Positions 25,350-39,010 of a DNA stretch of 64,000 nucleotides are shown here, piece by piece. Source of the DNA: Macrotrachela quadricornifera (taxonomy: Eukaryota > Rotifera > Eurotatoria > Philodinida > Philodinidae); the NCBI GenBank assembly GCA_022393335.1, contig JAJEKB010000290.1, forward strand, positions 62,001 to 126,000, written 5' to 3'. Made by a program: the position numbers and the translations under genes. How positions within the stretch are numbered: the stretch's first letter is position 1; each line of letters begins with the position of its first letter. Below the pieces are notes generated by a model. That model ran no database searches, was not told the DNA's origin, and worked only from the letters and a program-made list of their open reading frames with translations.

Positions 25350-27555
25350 TTGGCGATAGGACGCTAAAAAAGTGAAAACGAAGCGTTTAATTCTCATCTG
25401 TTTGTGTATTTCACTGCTTTTCTAGCTACTTGTTTTAGACTGATTAGTCCATATTATTTTATAACTTAGGATAAAAGGAGCATGAAAAATAATCGTTGTT
25501 CTATCGGTAACAAATTCATTGAGAACCATGCATGGATAATGTTGGATTCGTTAGTGATCGTTTGCGCTTCATGGTCAACCTACATACATTGGTAAATGTA
25601 ACCGTTTTTTGCCACAAAAGTTCATGATCATAATGTAGGATCAAGCAATGCGGTGCCATACAGTCCTATAGGAAATTTGTAAATACGATTTTAAGCATTA
25701 CTGTATTGCGAACAACTGTTTTTAATGATGAAAAACTCGAAAAGTATTGAAAATACTGGAAAATGCTTCAATGAAGTGTTATATATTCATTGCTGTTAAC
25801 ATCATTTTCTTCGTTGACATATTTATCCTATATCAGACGCAGAATTGTCCAGTCTATTGAATAAAAACAATTTTCTTTCTCATGAAACTATTAGTAGTTA
25901 AGAAAGTCTGAATAAATTGACGGGTTTCTTTTGTATGCTTTATTTGAATTTCTAGGAAGTTCAAATGAAGCCGATAGAAGAAATAATAGAAGTAATAAAA
26001 ATAATAGAAATATATAAGCTAATGGAAATAATAGAGGTATAGCAGACAATAAAGATATAACCTCTGTTATGTGTCTTTGCCTAGCATTCTCATCAAGAGA
26101 GATACACGAAATGTGTCTTTCTATGTTATCTTCAGTAAGAAAGATGTCCCCTTCTACGGTTGTTCTATACTGGATTATAGAATTTAGTACCGTAGTCTTT
26201 ATTGCTGTTATAATTATTTATTTACAAATACAAGTTTATTTTGTAACTTAAAACATAAATTTTTTATTATTTTTAACATAAGTGATATAGTTAAATCAGG
26301 TGAATCCAATGATCAGAATAAAAGATTTATTTTTCTAGTCTCAAATGCTCGTAAAAATATTTTAGAATCTTTCTAATTGTAATCATCGCACGCATAGGTT
26401 ATAGAGATTTTTTATTCAAGTCTTTATCTCATAGATTCGTTTCCATCTCAAACGTTGTTAAAAATAAGTGAAAATTTATCTATAGTGTAGTCAAGCTTAA
26501 TAAAAATGCTCAAACTGATTTAAAGTAATTTTTATAAAAATAAGTAATTTCAATAATTGAAATGTTACAATTTTAATATATGAGTTATTTCTAATGATTC
26601 ATACTGTATGATTACTAGTTTTTCCAAAATATATTCATATAGCTTATCCATCTCAGTTAATGAGATGGTTAGTCAAACAGATATAGTCATGTTATTTTAT
26701 ATTTTGTTAACATTGGCAAATCAAAAACCTTGTTAAACCTGATATTAGTGATTAAGTGTTTGTCAAACAAAATTAGAAAATATTGATGAATCGAACTTTC
26801 TCAAAGAGTATCAGACACACAGCAATATAGGTGTCTATGATATCAAAATTTTATTCTCTTTTGCGAGAATATATGTTAAATGTTAAATTAGTTCAAATAA
26901 GTTATAAGAAAAATCTGACTTTGATATTTTATTGCAATATTTTAATAATATTGAAAAGAAATGGTTAAATTTAGTTGATATTTAAAAATTCATACCGGTT
27001 AATCAAAAATTTACAAAATTATTGATCTGTTTCAAATATCTTTTTACAATTGAATCTTTATGATTGTGGTAGAGCAGGCATTTCAAAAAATGGAAAGAGA
27101 TTAGTGTACTTAAATCTGGTTAAATCATATAAATAAATTGGATATATGTAAATTTTTGAATCCTCTACAGCACACATTAAATACACTTATGTTGATGAAG
27201 AAGACTTTTGTGAGGATAGAATCAACAATTCTCTAATATATTAAATAATAAATCACTATGATAATTGCTAAGAGAATATGAATAAATATAAGCTTAATAT
27301 GATAAATCAGATCTAATTATGTTTTCAACAAAAGTATCAAATATGTGTATATCTTCTTCAGACAAATCTATGTTAACAGATTTGTCAGCACTTGTCAATC
27401 TGACATATTTTATTCTATATCAATATTCGTATTAAATATATATTAAGAAAACTCAAGTTGTCAATATAATCATGCACATTACTCCTTTATTAATTTCTCT
27501 GGTAGTGAAGATCTTTTCGATTACCGCTCATATTACTTATTAACATGATTATTTG
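25350..27555. other. No gene recognised (2.2 kb)
   Basis: AT-rich intergenic DNA. A short imperfect AATAATAGAA run lies at about 25,978-26,045. The plus-strand frame at 26069-26251 (60 codons) shows a hydrophobic tail but no family resemblance. Confidence 0.4.
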
Positions 27556-27559
27556 CTAC

Positions 27560-30500
27560 GAATAGAATAGTTACAATGTTTCTGATGTTATTAAATAGAT
27601 GGATCATTAAATTGTATGCATGCATTAGCCAAATGGTTCTTAATGATTTTACTCGTTTCTCATACAACATTTTGTTGTATCTACTCAATACAATTCTCAC
27701 CTGTTTCTGTACTAAAATTAAGTAAAACTTGCATTTGCTTACACAAATTTGAAAGTATTTTTGCCACAGACACAAATAACGATAGGTAAAAATGTACCTT
27801 ACCAACTGTTGGTTTGTAATTCACATAGTCAATTATTGTCTCTTGGATATGGTAGCTTCTTCTCATCCTTCCAATTACTATTGACACAGTTGTGGTTTTG
27901 TTTAATCTCGGTCTGTTTCTAAATACCAGTAAACTATGATATTGTGACTTCTATAATGGGAGTTTTTTCCTGATTTTATCAAAGACAATAATATCAGGCT
28001 TCTTATACCAAATGGTTATTTTGGTCTGCATCAGGTGGCTCTAGCGCAGCTTCACACTTTCATTGTCGAGAACTGGATTCACTTTCTGCGAGTAGTTAGG
28101 TGGCATGAGATCGTAATTCTAGCACAAATTGTAATGTATGTTCCTAGCTATTGATTCATGACGATCTATATACAGTTTAGTCACCCATTTTGAGCAAATG
28201 GATGCTATCTGTTCTATTATCGCTATGGTTCTCCCACAGACTCTACAACCCATATTATTAGTGTTTTGTGTATAAACTGGATAGCCTCGTGTTAATAGAC
28301 ATTCTTCTTTCGCTGCTAGTATATTTATTGGTACTACTGATGATAGCTTTCCTTCATGGAGTCAGATAAAAGATGTCTTCACATAAATATTACTGTTTGA
28401 TCGTAAAACACGCCTAGTCCGCGTTTTACTTTGCAATTCTTGATACAAACGCGTATTATTATCAGTTCGCGTCAACGGTATCATATGTCTCACCAACACT
28501 TTGATCTCACCAAATTGTGCACCATTCAGGATGACTCTCGAATGGTCTACAACAATTTCTATTTTGATACTATGTGATTTGAGAATACTTTCCACATCAC
28601 TGATCACGCATCGTTTGCCCTCGGTTAACCACATTTACAAAGAGATTACGTGGACTTTTCTATTCTACTTTTGTACATAGTCGATTCTTCGATGGAATCA
28701 GGAACAGATTTTAGACCACATTCTCCTTGTTCGGTTGCGAGGTATGATCGCGCTACACAACCTGCTTCGTATCGAGCTTTAAGTTTCACATAAATTTTGC
28801 AAAACTTTCTATCTAAATTTTCATTGTTTTCCACGACGCTTTGATATTTACCACTGCCTTTGATTATCGAGCTCGCTACATAACTGAATATGGGTATCAC
28901 GGTGAAGCTATGGGAATTCACTTTCTACCTAAAACTGACGTCTGGTTCCCATCACTGTCGTATTATTTCACAACACTTATTCTTTATCCATCCACAGTCT
29001 TCGACTTCCTTCAAATCTAGTTTCTGCTCAATTCTCAAGCATTTGTATACTGACTCTCCTTCTCATATCAGAAAACATATGTTTCCGTCAGCATTTCGGT
29101 CGACAGTGTCTTCTATCTATTCATTTTGTAGTCGCTTTGGAATGAAGTGTACTTTAGCACATTTCTTCACATTCAATTTCATGCTGATGACAAACGAAAT
29201 TGATGCTAGTATACTTATTTGTTTAGATAAATTATTTTCAGAATTCACAAATAGCTTAAGATCATCCATATAGAAAAGATGAGATAATGACGTCTGTAAC
29301 TTTTTGAGCTTCGTCGAGGTCGTCATATAATGACACTTTATGTTGTTAATAGTATGATTAATAGGTATCATTGCTACATAGAACAACAGACAATTGAAGC
29401 TATTTCCCTGCAAGACTCCAGATCGAATCTTTAGGCATCTACTATGTTCCATCCCTTCTTCAGAACTCTTTACTTCATGTCTGACTCTCCACATTTTCAT
29501 AAGATTGTCTATGAATTTCTTTAACGAGTTTGAAACTCGCACTGTATTGAACAATCACTTGATATAACTATGTGATATACTGTCAGATACCTCTGCACAA
29601 TCAATTCAGACTATACTAATAGGGCACTGCTTTTAGTATCGTGCATCCGCTATTATTGTATGGTTCAATCTGAGAGCATGTGTATAACTCCACACATCCC
29701 TATGCAATACTAATTGCTCACTGAACAAGATTTGACGCTCTCTCACATACTGATCAAAGTATGCGGTTACAAAATTCGTTAATAACTTGTAGTAGATATA
29801 TAAAAAAAGCTATAGGTCTGCAGTTCGAGGGCTGAGACCTAGATCCAGGTTTATGAATTAATAGCATCATCCATCGGCTATCCATCCTTGCAGTAAGGAG
29901 TCTCCAGAGGTAAGGTATTGTAATACTAAATGGTAATAGTGGACAGAAACGGTTGTGAACATCTTCCGCCAATATCCTTGTAACCCATCCAGGCTATATG
30001 CCTCCTATAGTTCAGACTTACGAACGACTGTTTGTTATAATTCTAAAGTTGGGGTATCACGAAGATTGACTTACTCCTTCATATCTTGCATCAAGTGTTC
30101 CCATGCCACTAGCCGTTCATTTGGATTGAACGACTTTTCATTCCTACTATTTCTTTCCAGAAATGTTTGATTTAATAGATATCAGATGTTTCATTCACTT
30201 TCTCTATCTCTATCCTTTGTAACAGTATTGTAGTCGGCATTTGTCGGATGCGTATATGTCTTTCATTTACCTTCCTTAAGGTTATTCACAATTTTAGTAG
30301 CTGAAGCCTACATTTCAGCCTTTCTACAAGAGATATTATGTTAGCATACACTTCTATTTTTTTTTTCTTCTCAGCATCATAATGTCACTGACTTGTCGAT
30401 CTGTAGTAGCTATTGCCGCATTCTCTTTACATTGATTCGACTCTGCCGTAGCTTTCCTGATGATTTTTTCACAAGCTCTCAATTCCCATATACGATTTCT

Positions 30501-30600
30501 TAAACCATTCCTTTGACCGAGTTTGTTTCTCGGCCGATCTTTGATTGCCGATCGTTTATATAGTCATTACTTCAGCGTAAACAAGGATTGATAACTAACC
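27560..30600 (-). pseudogene. Decayed non-LTR retrotransposon (reverse transcriptase plus restriction-like endonuclease type)
   Basis: Read on the minus strand, broken frames give the domains of one long polyprotein in the right order. First a weak N-terminal/linker region (about 30,560-30,200). Then the RT entry motif with DGLQGYW near 29,980. Then IHKPGSRSQPSNCRPIA (about 29,850) and DSISHSYIKWLF-like sequence near 29,590, with a stop inside. Then RSGVLQGNSF (about 29,415) and the catalytic FYMDD at about 29,261-29,275. A thumb region follows (28,646-28,921, ending GLKSVPDSIEESTMY). Next comes a zinc finger CRVCG..EQIASIC near 28,195-28,247, in which the usual histidine ligand is glutamine. 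Last is KPDIIVFDK...IIEV near 27,945-28,005, the PD-(D/E)XK nuclease core. At least ten stops or frame changes break it. The domain order fits the R4/Dong-like or other REL-bearing LINE lineages, which use a site-preferring nuclease. It is dead but recognisable; subclade is uncertain. Confidence 0.85.
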
Positions 30601-31789
30601 CATGATAAACTTCTTTCTTTCCTTAAATTCATTTCTTGTTCAATAAGCTAGTTAACTTCTGATATGACAGATTGAATATGTTTACCAGAGACTTTATTGG
30701 GCGGATTTCTCTTACTTGACAAGTACCCGATCTTTCACACCTGTTTTAAATATTTTTGAAAGTCAAAGATATAGTTTGATTCGTAAAATCAACTGCAAGG
30801 TTATCTTTAAGTTTATTATTTTTTATAGCAACAACTGGGTTTACCTCTCACATACTAGAGTCATTTGCATGATGTTTATTAAATGCTTCTTTAGGTGTTG
30901 CATTTGAGAACAGTTCATTACTTATACTCAACTTAGTATTGTGTTGAGTCTTAGTCGAAACATTAAGTCTCTACAAAGTGAATGTTTTAGATTCAAGTCT
31001 ATGCCACTTGCTACTGAGATCAGCTTTGAATCGAGATGATAAGCCTAGTCCTTTCTAAGTTTCTTCGACTTTTTTCCAGAAGACAAATTCGATTTTAATC
31101 GATTAAAACCTGATTTGATTATGATTATTACTGGTTAAATTATTGATCAAAATTGTATAATTATAACCAGTTTTTAATTGATTTTTTGAAATCAGTTTTT
31201 TTACATTGTGTTTATACCAGTTTCTGTCTGTTCAGTTTCGAAAATGTGAGATACAGATCATTCTACACAAACTATAGTTCCTTGTTGAGTACACTGTTTG
31301 TTTTTTACGACAAACAATCTTTTGTCATACAAATGGAGAAGAACCAATCAAATTCACTTTGTAATCTTTTATGAATCTTTCTAAATCTATTACTACATTG
31401 ATGGATCTGTTTATTAAAATATATAACCTATTTCAACAACCATAGAATTTGTGAATCTTTTCATTTCATAGAATAATCTCTTTTGGTAAACTTTACAATA
31501 GAAATCATACGATAGCTTTATCAAGTCATACTGCAGAATGTTACTGAGTTTTTACAATTTTTTGTGGCTTTTCAGTGCTACGAATTCTGACAAAGTAAGA
31601 ACTATCTGATTGATAAATAGTTTATTAGATTGTGCATTGATTAATGCATGTATTATCCACCAACATTCGGTTGAATGAGTAGTGAAATCGTTGAATATAG
31701 TTATTTTAGGCTTTTTGACGATTACATGTAGCGTTTTAGATCTTTTTCCATGACAAACCGTTTGTCTGAAGAGAACAACTACTGTCCAT
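30601..31789. other. No gene recognised
   Basis: AT-rich sequence beyond the 5' side of the LINE relic. The 5' untranslated part of the LINE could extend into it, but I see no boundary. Confidence 0.35.
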
Positions 31790-31791
31790 TT

Positions 31792-32374
31792 CAAAATAAA
31801 AGGTGAATGGGTAGTTTTTGAATAACTTTTTCAAGGAACAAGACAGAGAGCTGCGGTTTTCAACGTTGGAAAGAGGATAATTCAGCGCATTGATTCATCT
31901 AAAACTGTTGAGACTTGTTTCATAAATAAATAGTGATCTATGGTCATCTTTAAGGAATAGACTGTTGCTCTATGAAGAGAGAAGAAATCTTAAACTTTGA
32001 GGAGTGGATTAAAATCGCCAACTGACCAACTACAAAGCCATCCTTAAGACTTGATTGAAAACTTTGCTACTTTGGAAGTTCTCGGTATGATATTCGACAA
32101 TTCGAGCCCATTTTGCAAGCAATTCCTATAAAAAAACACAGCTTTTTGAGTTTTTTTTTCGCTTTTTTCTAGAAAAATCATACCTGTTTTTAAGAGACTT
32201 TTCTTATAGAATTATTGTATAAAGTTTCAAACATGCAAGTTAATAATCATTGTCTTATATAATTCGATGCGTTTTCATTTTTTCTTTCCAACGGTAAGAA
32301 CTCCAGCTCTCTACCGTTTTCCTATCAAGAATTATTCAAAAAACATACCCACCCGACTTTTTTGAAATGGGCAG
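31792..32374. mobile_element. 583-bp fold-back element, TA target-site duplication
   Basis: Left terminus CTGTCCATTTCAAAA, right terminus (complemented) CTGCCCATTTCAAAA, flanked by TA at 31790-31791 and 32375-32376. Pairing continues through TTTTTGAATAA, GAGAGCTG and AACGTTGGAAAGA-type segments over roughly 130 bp of each arm. Internally related to the element at 9182-9865. Confidence 0.75.
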
Positions 32375-32377
32375 TAG

Positions 32378-35300
32378 TAGAATTCGTAATGTAGAAAATT
32401 CTATATTAATTGGTGTAAATCATATTATTCTACAAACGAATGCATAAGTAAAGGAAAATATTTATGAAATGGGCTCGTAAGATTTAGATAGACTTTCAAC
32501 ATTTTTTAGAACTTTTTTTATTGCTGGGTCGCTTAATGAAGAGAGATAAATTTCTTTAGTGTGAATCTTATATGTTTCCAATCAACTTTCGGTGTGCACG
32601 ACCTTTGCTTTGTATAAGTCGCCATTTGTTGATTTCTTATATACGGTTATTTTTTACTTTGGTTCAGTTTCAAATTGTAAAAAAGCCAAGTAGTCACGTA
32701 GAAAAATATATTGAGCTGAACAAATGAGAGTATGGGAAATGTCAAATTATAATCAGTTTTAGTATATTTCTACACTATGATTTTTGAGTTTTGAAGAAGA
32801 AATCTATAAACATGAATAGGAAACCAAAAATCAGAGATTTACTTTTCTATGAAACTTCTAAAAACTACCAGAAATTTTTATAGTTACTGTTTATTGCTTT
32901 ATACATAATTTTAAACGATCAATGTGTAGCGATACAGGCTCTGGAGTAACATGGGAATACAATGCCGCGCTTCTAAATGATTTGATCTACTCTTGTCCCC
33001 GCTCATACTGAATAGCCATACGACAAAATCTTTTTCTAAGATGAAAGTCTAAGTTCTAGGAAAATATTAAAGCTGCTATAGTACTGCATTTAAGCTTAAC
33101 TTTGATTTGGATCGCCACCGAGTAGTCAACTTATAGCAACTACCACAAAAGATATGAAATAATTAAATATGACTCTTAGGACGCAATAAGAAAAGTTGAT
33201 ATTTCGAATTGAATATCTAATCAAGTGTATTAAATTTTCTGGTATTCTATAATGCTATAGTTCTGCTATATAATATAGGCCTTTCAGACAATATCAAGTT
33301 CATTTTTCGCTATTAGAGTTAAAAATCTACTTGTATTTTATAAAAAAAATAATAGCTATGGACTAATGACAGATATTTTCTGAAACCTTTATTATAATTT
33401 TGTATCTAACAGAATATTTCATCATTTATTTTAGTTTGATACACAAAGATATGTGAATAATATTTTATTCAAATACAACGTTCCCAAACATTATCTTCGG
33501 TACAGACCCATTGTAAATAACTTGTAGCATAATTTGTAATCTTGCATACATATTCAGATCCAATAGGCAATAGAAGCTCGAATATATGTGACAGACAAAA
33601 TTAAATAAAGTATAAAAGTGATTCAGTGTAAAATTAATTTAATATTCAGATTCAATTCATTTGACAAAATTGCAGAGTTCATTAATCTATTCTACAGAAA
33701 TCTGAATAACCTTTAGAAACATGTGGAGGTTCCCATTGTAATTTATGCAAATCGGAATACATTCTAGGAAAGTATAAAGTTCGCCAGTGTTCTTCTATTA
33801 AAATCCAATCTAATTTAAGAAGTTGCCAAGACTCTGAACGTAATTTATCAAATTTATTTTAGTTAAAGAATATACAATTTTGTTTCGACTGTAAGAAAGA
33901 AAGAAAGAAGGGCGTTTTTAAGATTTCGATTATTTTCATTCTTAAGGATAGATTCGTGATCTAAATCATTTAATCGAAATAGAACTATTTTACTTATAAG
34001 CACAGAAAATACTCATTTGACTAAAACAGTCGAAAAAGCAATTTGATAATTAATATTGTAGTTTTACTCTCATTCTGTTTGAGAGCAACTATATAATTCC
34101 AACTTAATTGGTATAATGTATTCGTAAGAGATGATTCGAAGAAGAACAGAGATTGTGTAAGTTGTTTTTAATCTGTTTCAAACTAGATTTCATAAAAAAA
34201 TCTGTATTACGTGTATAGATCAAAAAATGGGAAAATGATAATAAAATCTCCAAATACAGTCAATCTCTTATGACTTAACACTAATTAAAAAATTTTCATG
34301 TGAATTTTCGTCTATAATGTTTAACAGAACTTTATTTTGTGACCTCTTAAGCAAATAGATTATTTTCGAATTATTTATTGGATTTTATTTGTGATAAAAA
34401 TATTTTTATTATTTTTTTTTCTAATATTTTGAACAATCCAAATACTACTGAATTCTTATATAAACTGTAATATATACATAATAAATATCTTTAAATCAAA
34501 AAAAAACAAATTAATTATAACTTATCGTCTAATGAAAAGCGAATTGTGCCTAATTTTAATTTGGTGTGTGACATATATATGTTTTCAATTTTTAGATTTA
34601 CTTTTCCATTTAATATCTTTTCATTTCTAAAATTGTCCCTAATCAAGATGAATCTTGCTTTCCTACTTAATCGATATTTAAAATTGAAAAAATCTTTTAA
34701 AGCAACATAGATCCTTCGTCACCAAATCGAAATCCATCCTCATTAAAAGGTCATGTCTGAAAAAAGTTCATCTGTACTAATAAAAGGCCATGCTTTACTT
34801 GTTATTATTTTTTAATTAATTAATAAATAGTCTAATACTACTATTTTTCTACTGCTTTATTTTTGAAAAAACTGCCTTCGTTTTCTAAAGTTTATAGGAC
34901 TTCTATATCCAAAAACGTCAGTTCTTCCATGAAAAATATTGAAAAAACATTAATTAAACTTGTAACTTGATACTAATTAATGACAATAATTATAAAAAAA
35001 TATTTTGATAATAGGTGAACGTTTGACTTTAATAAAGAACTACGGAAAACAACAATGTGCTCAGATAGAATGTATAACTATAGCCTTTTATTATAGGAAG
35101 GAATTCACTTTACATAAAATCAATCAATTTTTCTACCATCAATTCTCTTTTTCTAGTTTTAAACTCATCAAAATTTAATAAAATTCAAAATAAAACTTTC
35201 AATCATTTTAACATCAGTTATTGTTTTTATATCGACAATTTTCTAATTTAAATTATTTAGCTGTATCTCATAGACATATTTATATAGTCATCAAAGTATA

Positions 35301-35885
35301 AATCATAGATATTAATGAGTACAAGTTGACTACTCTACACCAATTAAGATAAAACAATACATATTTATTCCTTAAATAAATGACAGTTTTCCCTATGCAT
35401 ACAACTATAACTCTCCGAATCATATCCAAATACATTCATTGCCATGATCGAATGTTAATTTTTCTGATATTTCCAAAGATTTTTTATTTAGTATATAAAT
35501 GCAATAAAATGACTAATTCCGTAGTCATATGTAGTTATCTAGAAAATAAAAGAAAATAACACTGTATAAATGTGTCAAGTTTCAACAATTATAAATAAGC
35601 TTCTTTGACATAATCATAGTTATTTGTTTCACTGATTTAGACGCTTTAAACACGTCTAATGGGATGCAAATAAAAACTTTAATATTAAAACATTCTTATA
35701 ATCATCTTTTTCAACTGTTGAAAATACACAAAACTTCAAAAATAAATAACAATAAAAATATTTTTGAAAAATTATTAAAACATTTACTTTTCAAACAATA
35801 AGACGATTAGTTATTATCAAACTAACTGTTACAATAACAATTTTGTCAGATCAAACTTAGATTTTTCCATGATTTTTATGCACAT
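32378..35885. other. No gene recognised (3.5 kb)
   Basis: AT-rich unique-looking DNA with no open frame of even 60 codons, no tandem array and no inverted repeat that I could find. A short GAAAGAAAGAAAG run lies near 33,895. Confidence 0.5.
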
Positions 35886-35887
35886 AA

Positions 35888-36505
35888 AGAAGGAACATCG
35901 CCAACTGTCAATTCCTTTTGAGTTCAAACTTTGTCCATAAGATGAATCCTAATGACATATACAAAACTCTAAAAGATTAAAACCCTTAGGCCTTCTGTCC
36001 AGAGTTATAGGTTTTTTGTTGGAATTTTGGCTTATGACGTGGTATATGCCAAAAAATCGAATGACGGTATTTCGGTCTGAGATTTTGTCCGCAGAGAGGT
36101 CTATTGGTGAGTAGAATATGCTGAAAATTTCAGCTGAAAAGAACGTTTCCTTCCCGAGATATTAAACTCTCAAAAAATAGAAAATTCTAGCGTCACTCCT
36201 GGTATACGAATCATTTTTGGAAGTCTAATATTTCGGGAAAGAAATGTTCTTTTGAGCTGAAATTTTTAGCATATTCTACTCAACGATAGACCTCTTTGTG
36301 GCCAAAATTTCAGATCGAAATACCGTCATTCAATTTTTTGGTATATACCATGTCATAAGCCAAAACTCCAATACAATACCTATAATTCTGGACAGAAGGC
36401 CTAAGGAATTTTAATCTTGTAGAGTTTTTCATATCTCATTCGGGTTTATCTTATGCACAAAGTGCGAACTCAAAAGGAATTAGAAAGTTGGCGATATTTC
36501 CTCGA
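35888..36505. mobile_element. Fold-back element, same family as 50866-51472
   Basis: Outer arms pair ACATCGCCAACT...AATTCCTTTTGAGTTC with the complementary right arm, then CCTTAGGCCTTCTGTCC and TGACGGTATTTCGGTCTGAG further in, around an axis near 36,195. The same ordered phrases (GAGTTATAGG, CAATGACGATATTTCGCTCTGAG, GAATAGAATGCT) are seen in the element at 50866-51472. A clean target duplication was not found. Confidence 0.75.
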
Positions 36506-36509
36506 AAGA

Positions 36510-37600
36510 TAGAATCAACTTTGTCAACATCTACACGTCTGTAGAACTTCAAAAAAAAAACCAAAAGAACTATTTGTACGCAATCACGCTCATAAACTGA
36601 TTTTCGTTGATGTTATCATTATAATTGTATTGTAGAAGCACTTTGGCGCTCTGAAAAAACTATTTTTAACCATTTACAATGTACTTTTTAAAAGTCTTGT
36701 CTAATTGACTAATAATTAGTAAAGTACTACTAAAGATTACTTTATACACAAATAAATAACCGATATTATGAATAAAATAAGTCTGATTCTCTCTTCAAAT
36801 TAGCTTATATAAAACATTGAAAAATCTTCTCAATCAATACACATAGAATCAGATTAGATTCTATAATCATATTCATACTGACTTAGGCGAAACAGCCCGG
36901 ATTCAGAAGTGATCCGGTCCGATTGAACCACTTGAAATGATTAAATCGGTCTGTCATCGTCGAGTTATTTTTATCAATCAAAACAAATTCTTGATCTAGA
37001 AATTCAGTCGTGATCCGTTTCATTGACGAGTTAAAAAGTGAATCTTGTACTTTTCCAAGTCTAAAATTTTCTTAACAAAGTATGTTGAGAACAACTTCAC
37101 ATTTTTGTATAACGTTAATCGTATCATTTCAAAGACTAATAGTTTTATTTTAGTCTCCATTTCTAAATTTATTTTATTTTATACAACGCACAATTAAAAT
37201 AATATTATTTGACAAAATCTTTTCATTTTATCTCATTGATACTTTTCTAAACATTATACAGAAGTTTAGACTGATATTCAAAGATAAATTACAGATTTCT
37301 GTGGAAACCTTGAAAAAAAAATATAAAATTCTCAGATAATCAATCAGTTTTAGAAATTGATGAATGCTTTCTTTCATACCAACATCATTATCTACTCATT
37401 GGAGGAGAAACTTACAAGTATGAATGATTGAATTGGTATTTTATTCTAAAGATTTATAAGAAAATGTGAGCAGAAAACCATAGAAGAGATAATTATTGAA
37501 GTAGCTTCTATTAATCAATTCTAGATAACATTATAAATCGACCAATTTTGTCGATTTTTATCAATCATAAACTTTTTGTTGTTGAATCGGTCACTCATCG
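36510..37600. other. No gene recognised
   Basis: AT-rich intergenic DNA. AATCGGTCTGTCATCG near 36,945 and AATCGGTCACTCATCG near 37,585 are similar direct repeats about 640 bp apart; their meaning is unclear. Confidence 0.35.
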
Positions 37601-37624
37601 ATCAGACCGATTCGAAAATTCTTG

Positions 37625-37860
37625 ACCGGTTTCATATCTCCAGGTCGAGCAATCTGAGTATCGGATCCCGTTGGATCCTAAAGGAAAACCCAGACAATCC
37701 GATAACTTCCGACAGGATACTGTCGGAATCCGATCCGAAGAATTCTGACAGGAACTTGTCGAATGTCCGACACGACGATTTCCGACAGTCAGATTTGACA
37801 GTCAAAAGATGTCGAAAAACGCTGGTTCCCATAGGATCCTATAAAGATTCTCTTGGTGAC
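37625..37860. repeat. CGGAT-type degenerate repeat block (left of palindrome)
   Basis: Words such as GGATCCCGTTGGATCC, ATCCGATAACTTCCGACAGG and GTCGGAATCCGATCC repeat in both orientations. It lies just left of the ~67-bp array that hosts the large palindrome; a matching block lies on the far side at 48255-48420. Overlapping open frames on both strands (37576-37881, 37632-37832) read this repeat and are not genes. Confidence 0.65.
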
Positions 37861-37949
37861 CTGTCTAGATGCCACCTATAGTATCAATACTTCATTCATA
37901 CTACTATTAATGTTGATAGCTTATATGCCCCTTTAAATATATACTCACT

Positions 37950-38106
37950 ACTCCATTTTGATGTCCAAATATACATAAATTAAAGAAAAAAAAAATTTTA
38001 TGTATAAAATACTTATCATTTTACTTCGATACCTAAATCTACCTACAATAAATAAAAAAATTATTTTATTTATAAAATTCTTACCATATTATTTGGATAT
38101 ACAGAT
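37950..38106. repeat. ~67-bp tandem array, left part (interrupted by the palindrome)
   Basis: Two full units plus the start of a third. The unit runs TTTGGATATCCAAATATAYCTAAA, then AATAAA and A/T-rich sequence, then TAATAAAATACTTACCATT. The third unit is cut after TTGGATATACAGAT, where the palindrome begins, and its remainder is found at 47818. Confidence 0.75.
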
Positions 38107-38649
38107 GGGGTATTCCATGGGATCTCTCCAGCAAAATACACAAGTATCTCCAAATTCAATGAAACTTTCAGGATGTGTAGACCATAGTGACGTATGAAAA
38201 TCGGCAGTACTAGTTTTATAAATTTCATTAAGAAATATGGAGATATTGACCATGATATTTCTATGATTTTTAGTAAAATCATAAAAATTTGGATTTTTGT
38301 CGAAAATGATGTTTTTAGTATTCTTGCAAAATAAATGCTTAAAATCTTTACAATATATATGTATTATACATATTCTGATTGCTCCTGATCTGGACTACAT
38401 TTTGACTACAAAATGGTAGGGTTTTGTCAATACCTTGACAATATTGTCCTTTCATGTATGCGATACACTCCTATGTATTCTTGCGCGAAAAACTTAATAG
38501 GAAAAATGGAATTACAGAGCATAGCCATATATAGGGTTTTGTAGAGAATCGATTGCTCTACAAGATGCACTAGATCCCGATCTTCGCATCTTTAATTTGA
38601 CAAAATGCGAAACAAAGAAAGATTAAAGAGTACGATTTTTTTTATATTT

Positions 38650-39010
38650 GAGGTTGACCAGTCTGGCCGGATGTCTCAGTTGTTTTTTTTTTATTGTACT
38701 GTTTCTATATATGATTTTTTTACCAGTTATAGTACTCATATAGTGCTGATAATCTGTCAAGGACAGAAGGTCTATATCATGTTCAAAGTTAAAATAATCA
38801 AGTGCCTTCAGAAAATCGTTTCATAAATACCAACAGGTTTTTCTGAAGCCATTTCACCATTTTGACTTTGGACATTGATATAGACCTCTTGTCCTTGACA
38901 GATCATCAGCACTATACGACTACTATATCTGGCTAAAAAAATATCATATACAGAAACAGTTATAATCAAAAAAAAACCAATTGAGACATCCGGCCAGGCT
39001 GGCCAACTCC
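38650..39010. mobile_element. ~360-bp inverted-repeat MITE, left-arm copy
   Basis: Mirror of 46916-47275. Termini carry TTGACCAGTCTGGCCGGATG and, complemented, TTGGCCAGCCTGGCCGGATG. Confidence 0.7.

Noticed and set aside
28890..29273. Plus-strand frame of 127 codons as a gene
   Set aside because: Antisense shadow of the LINE reverse transcriptase relic.
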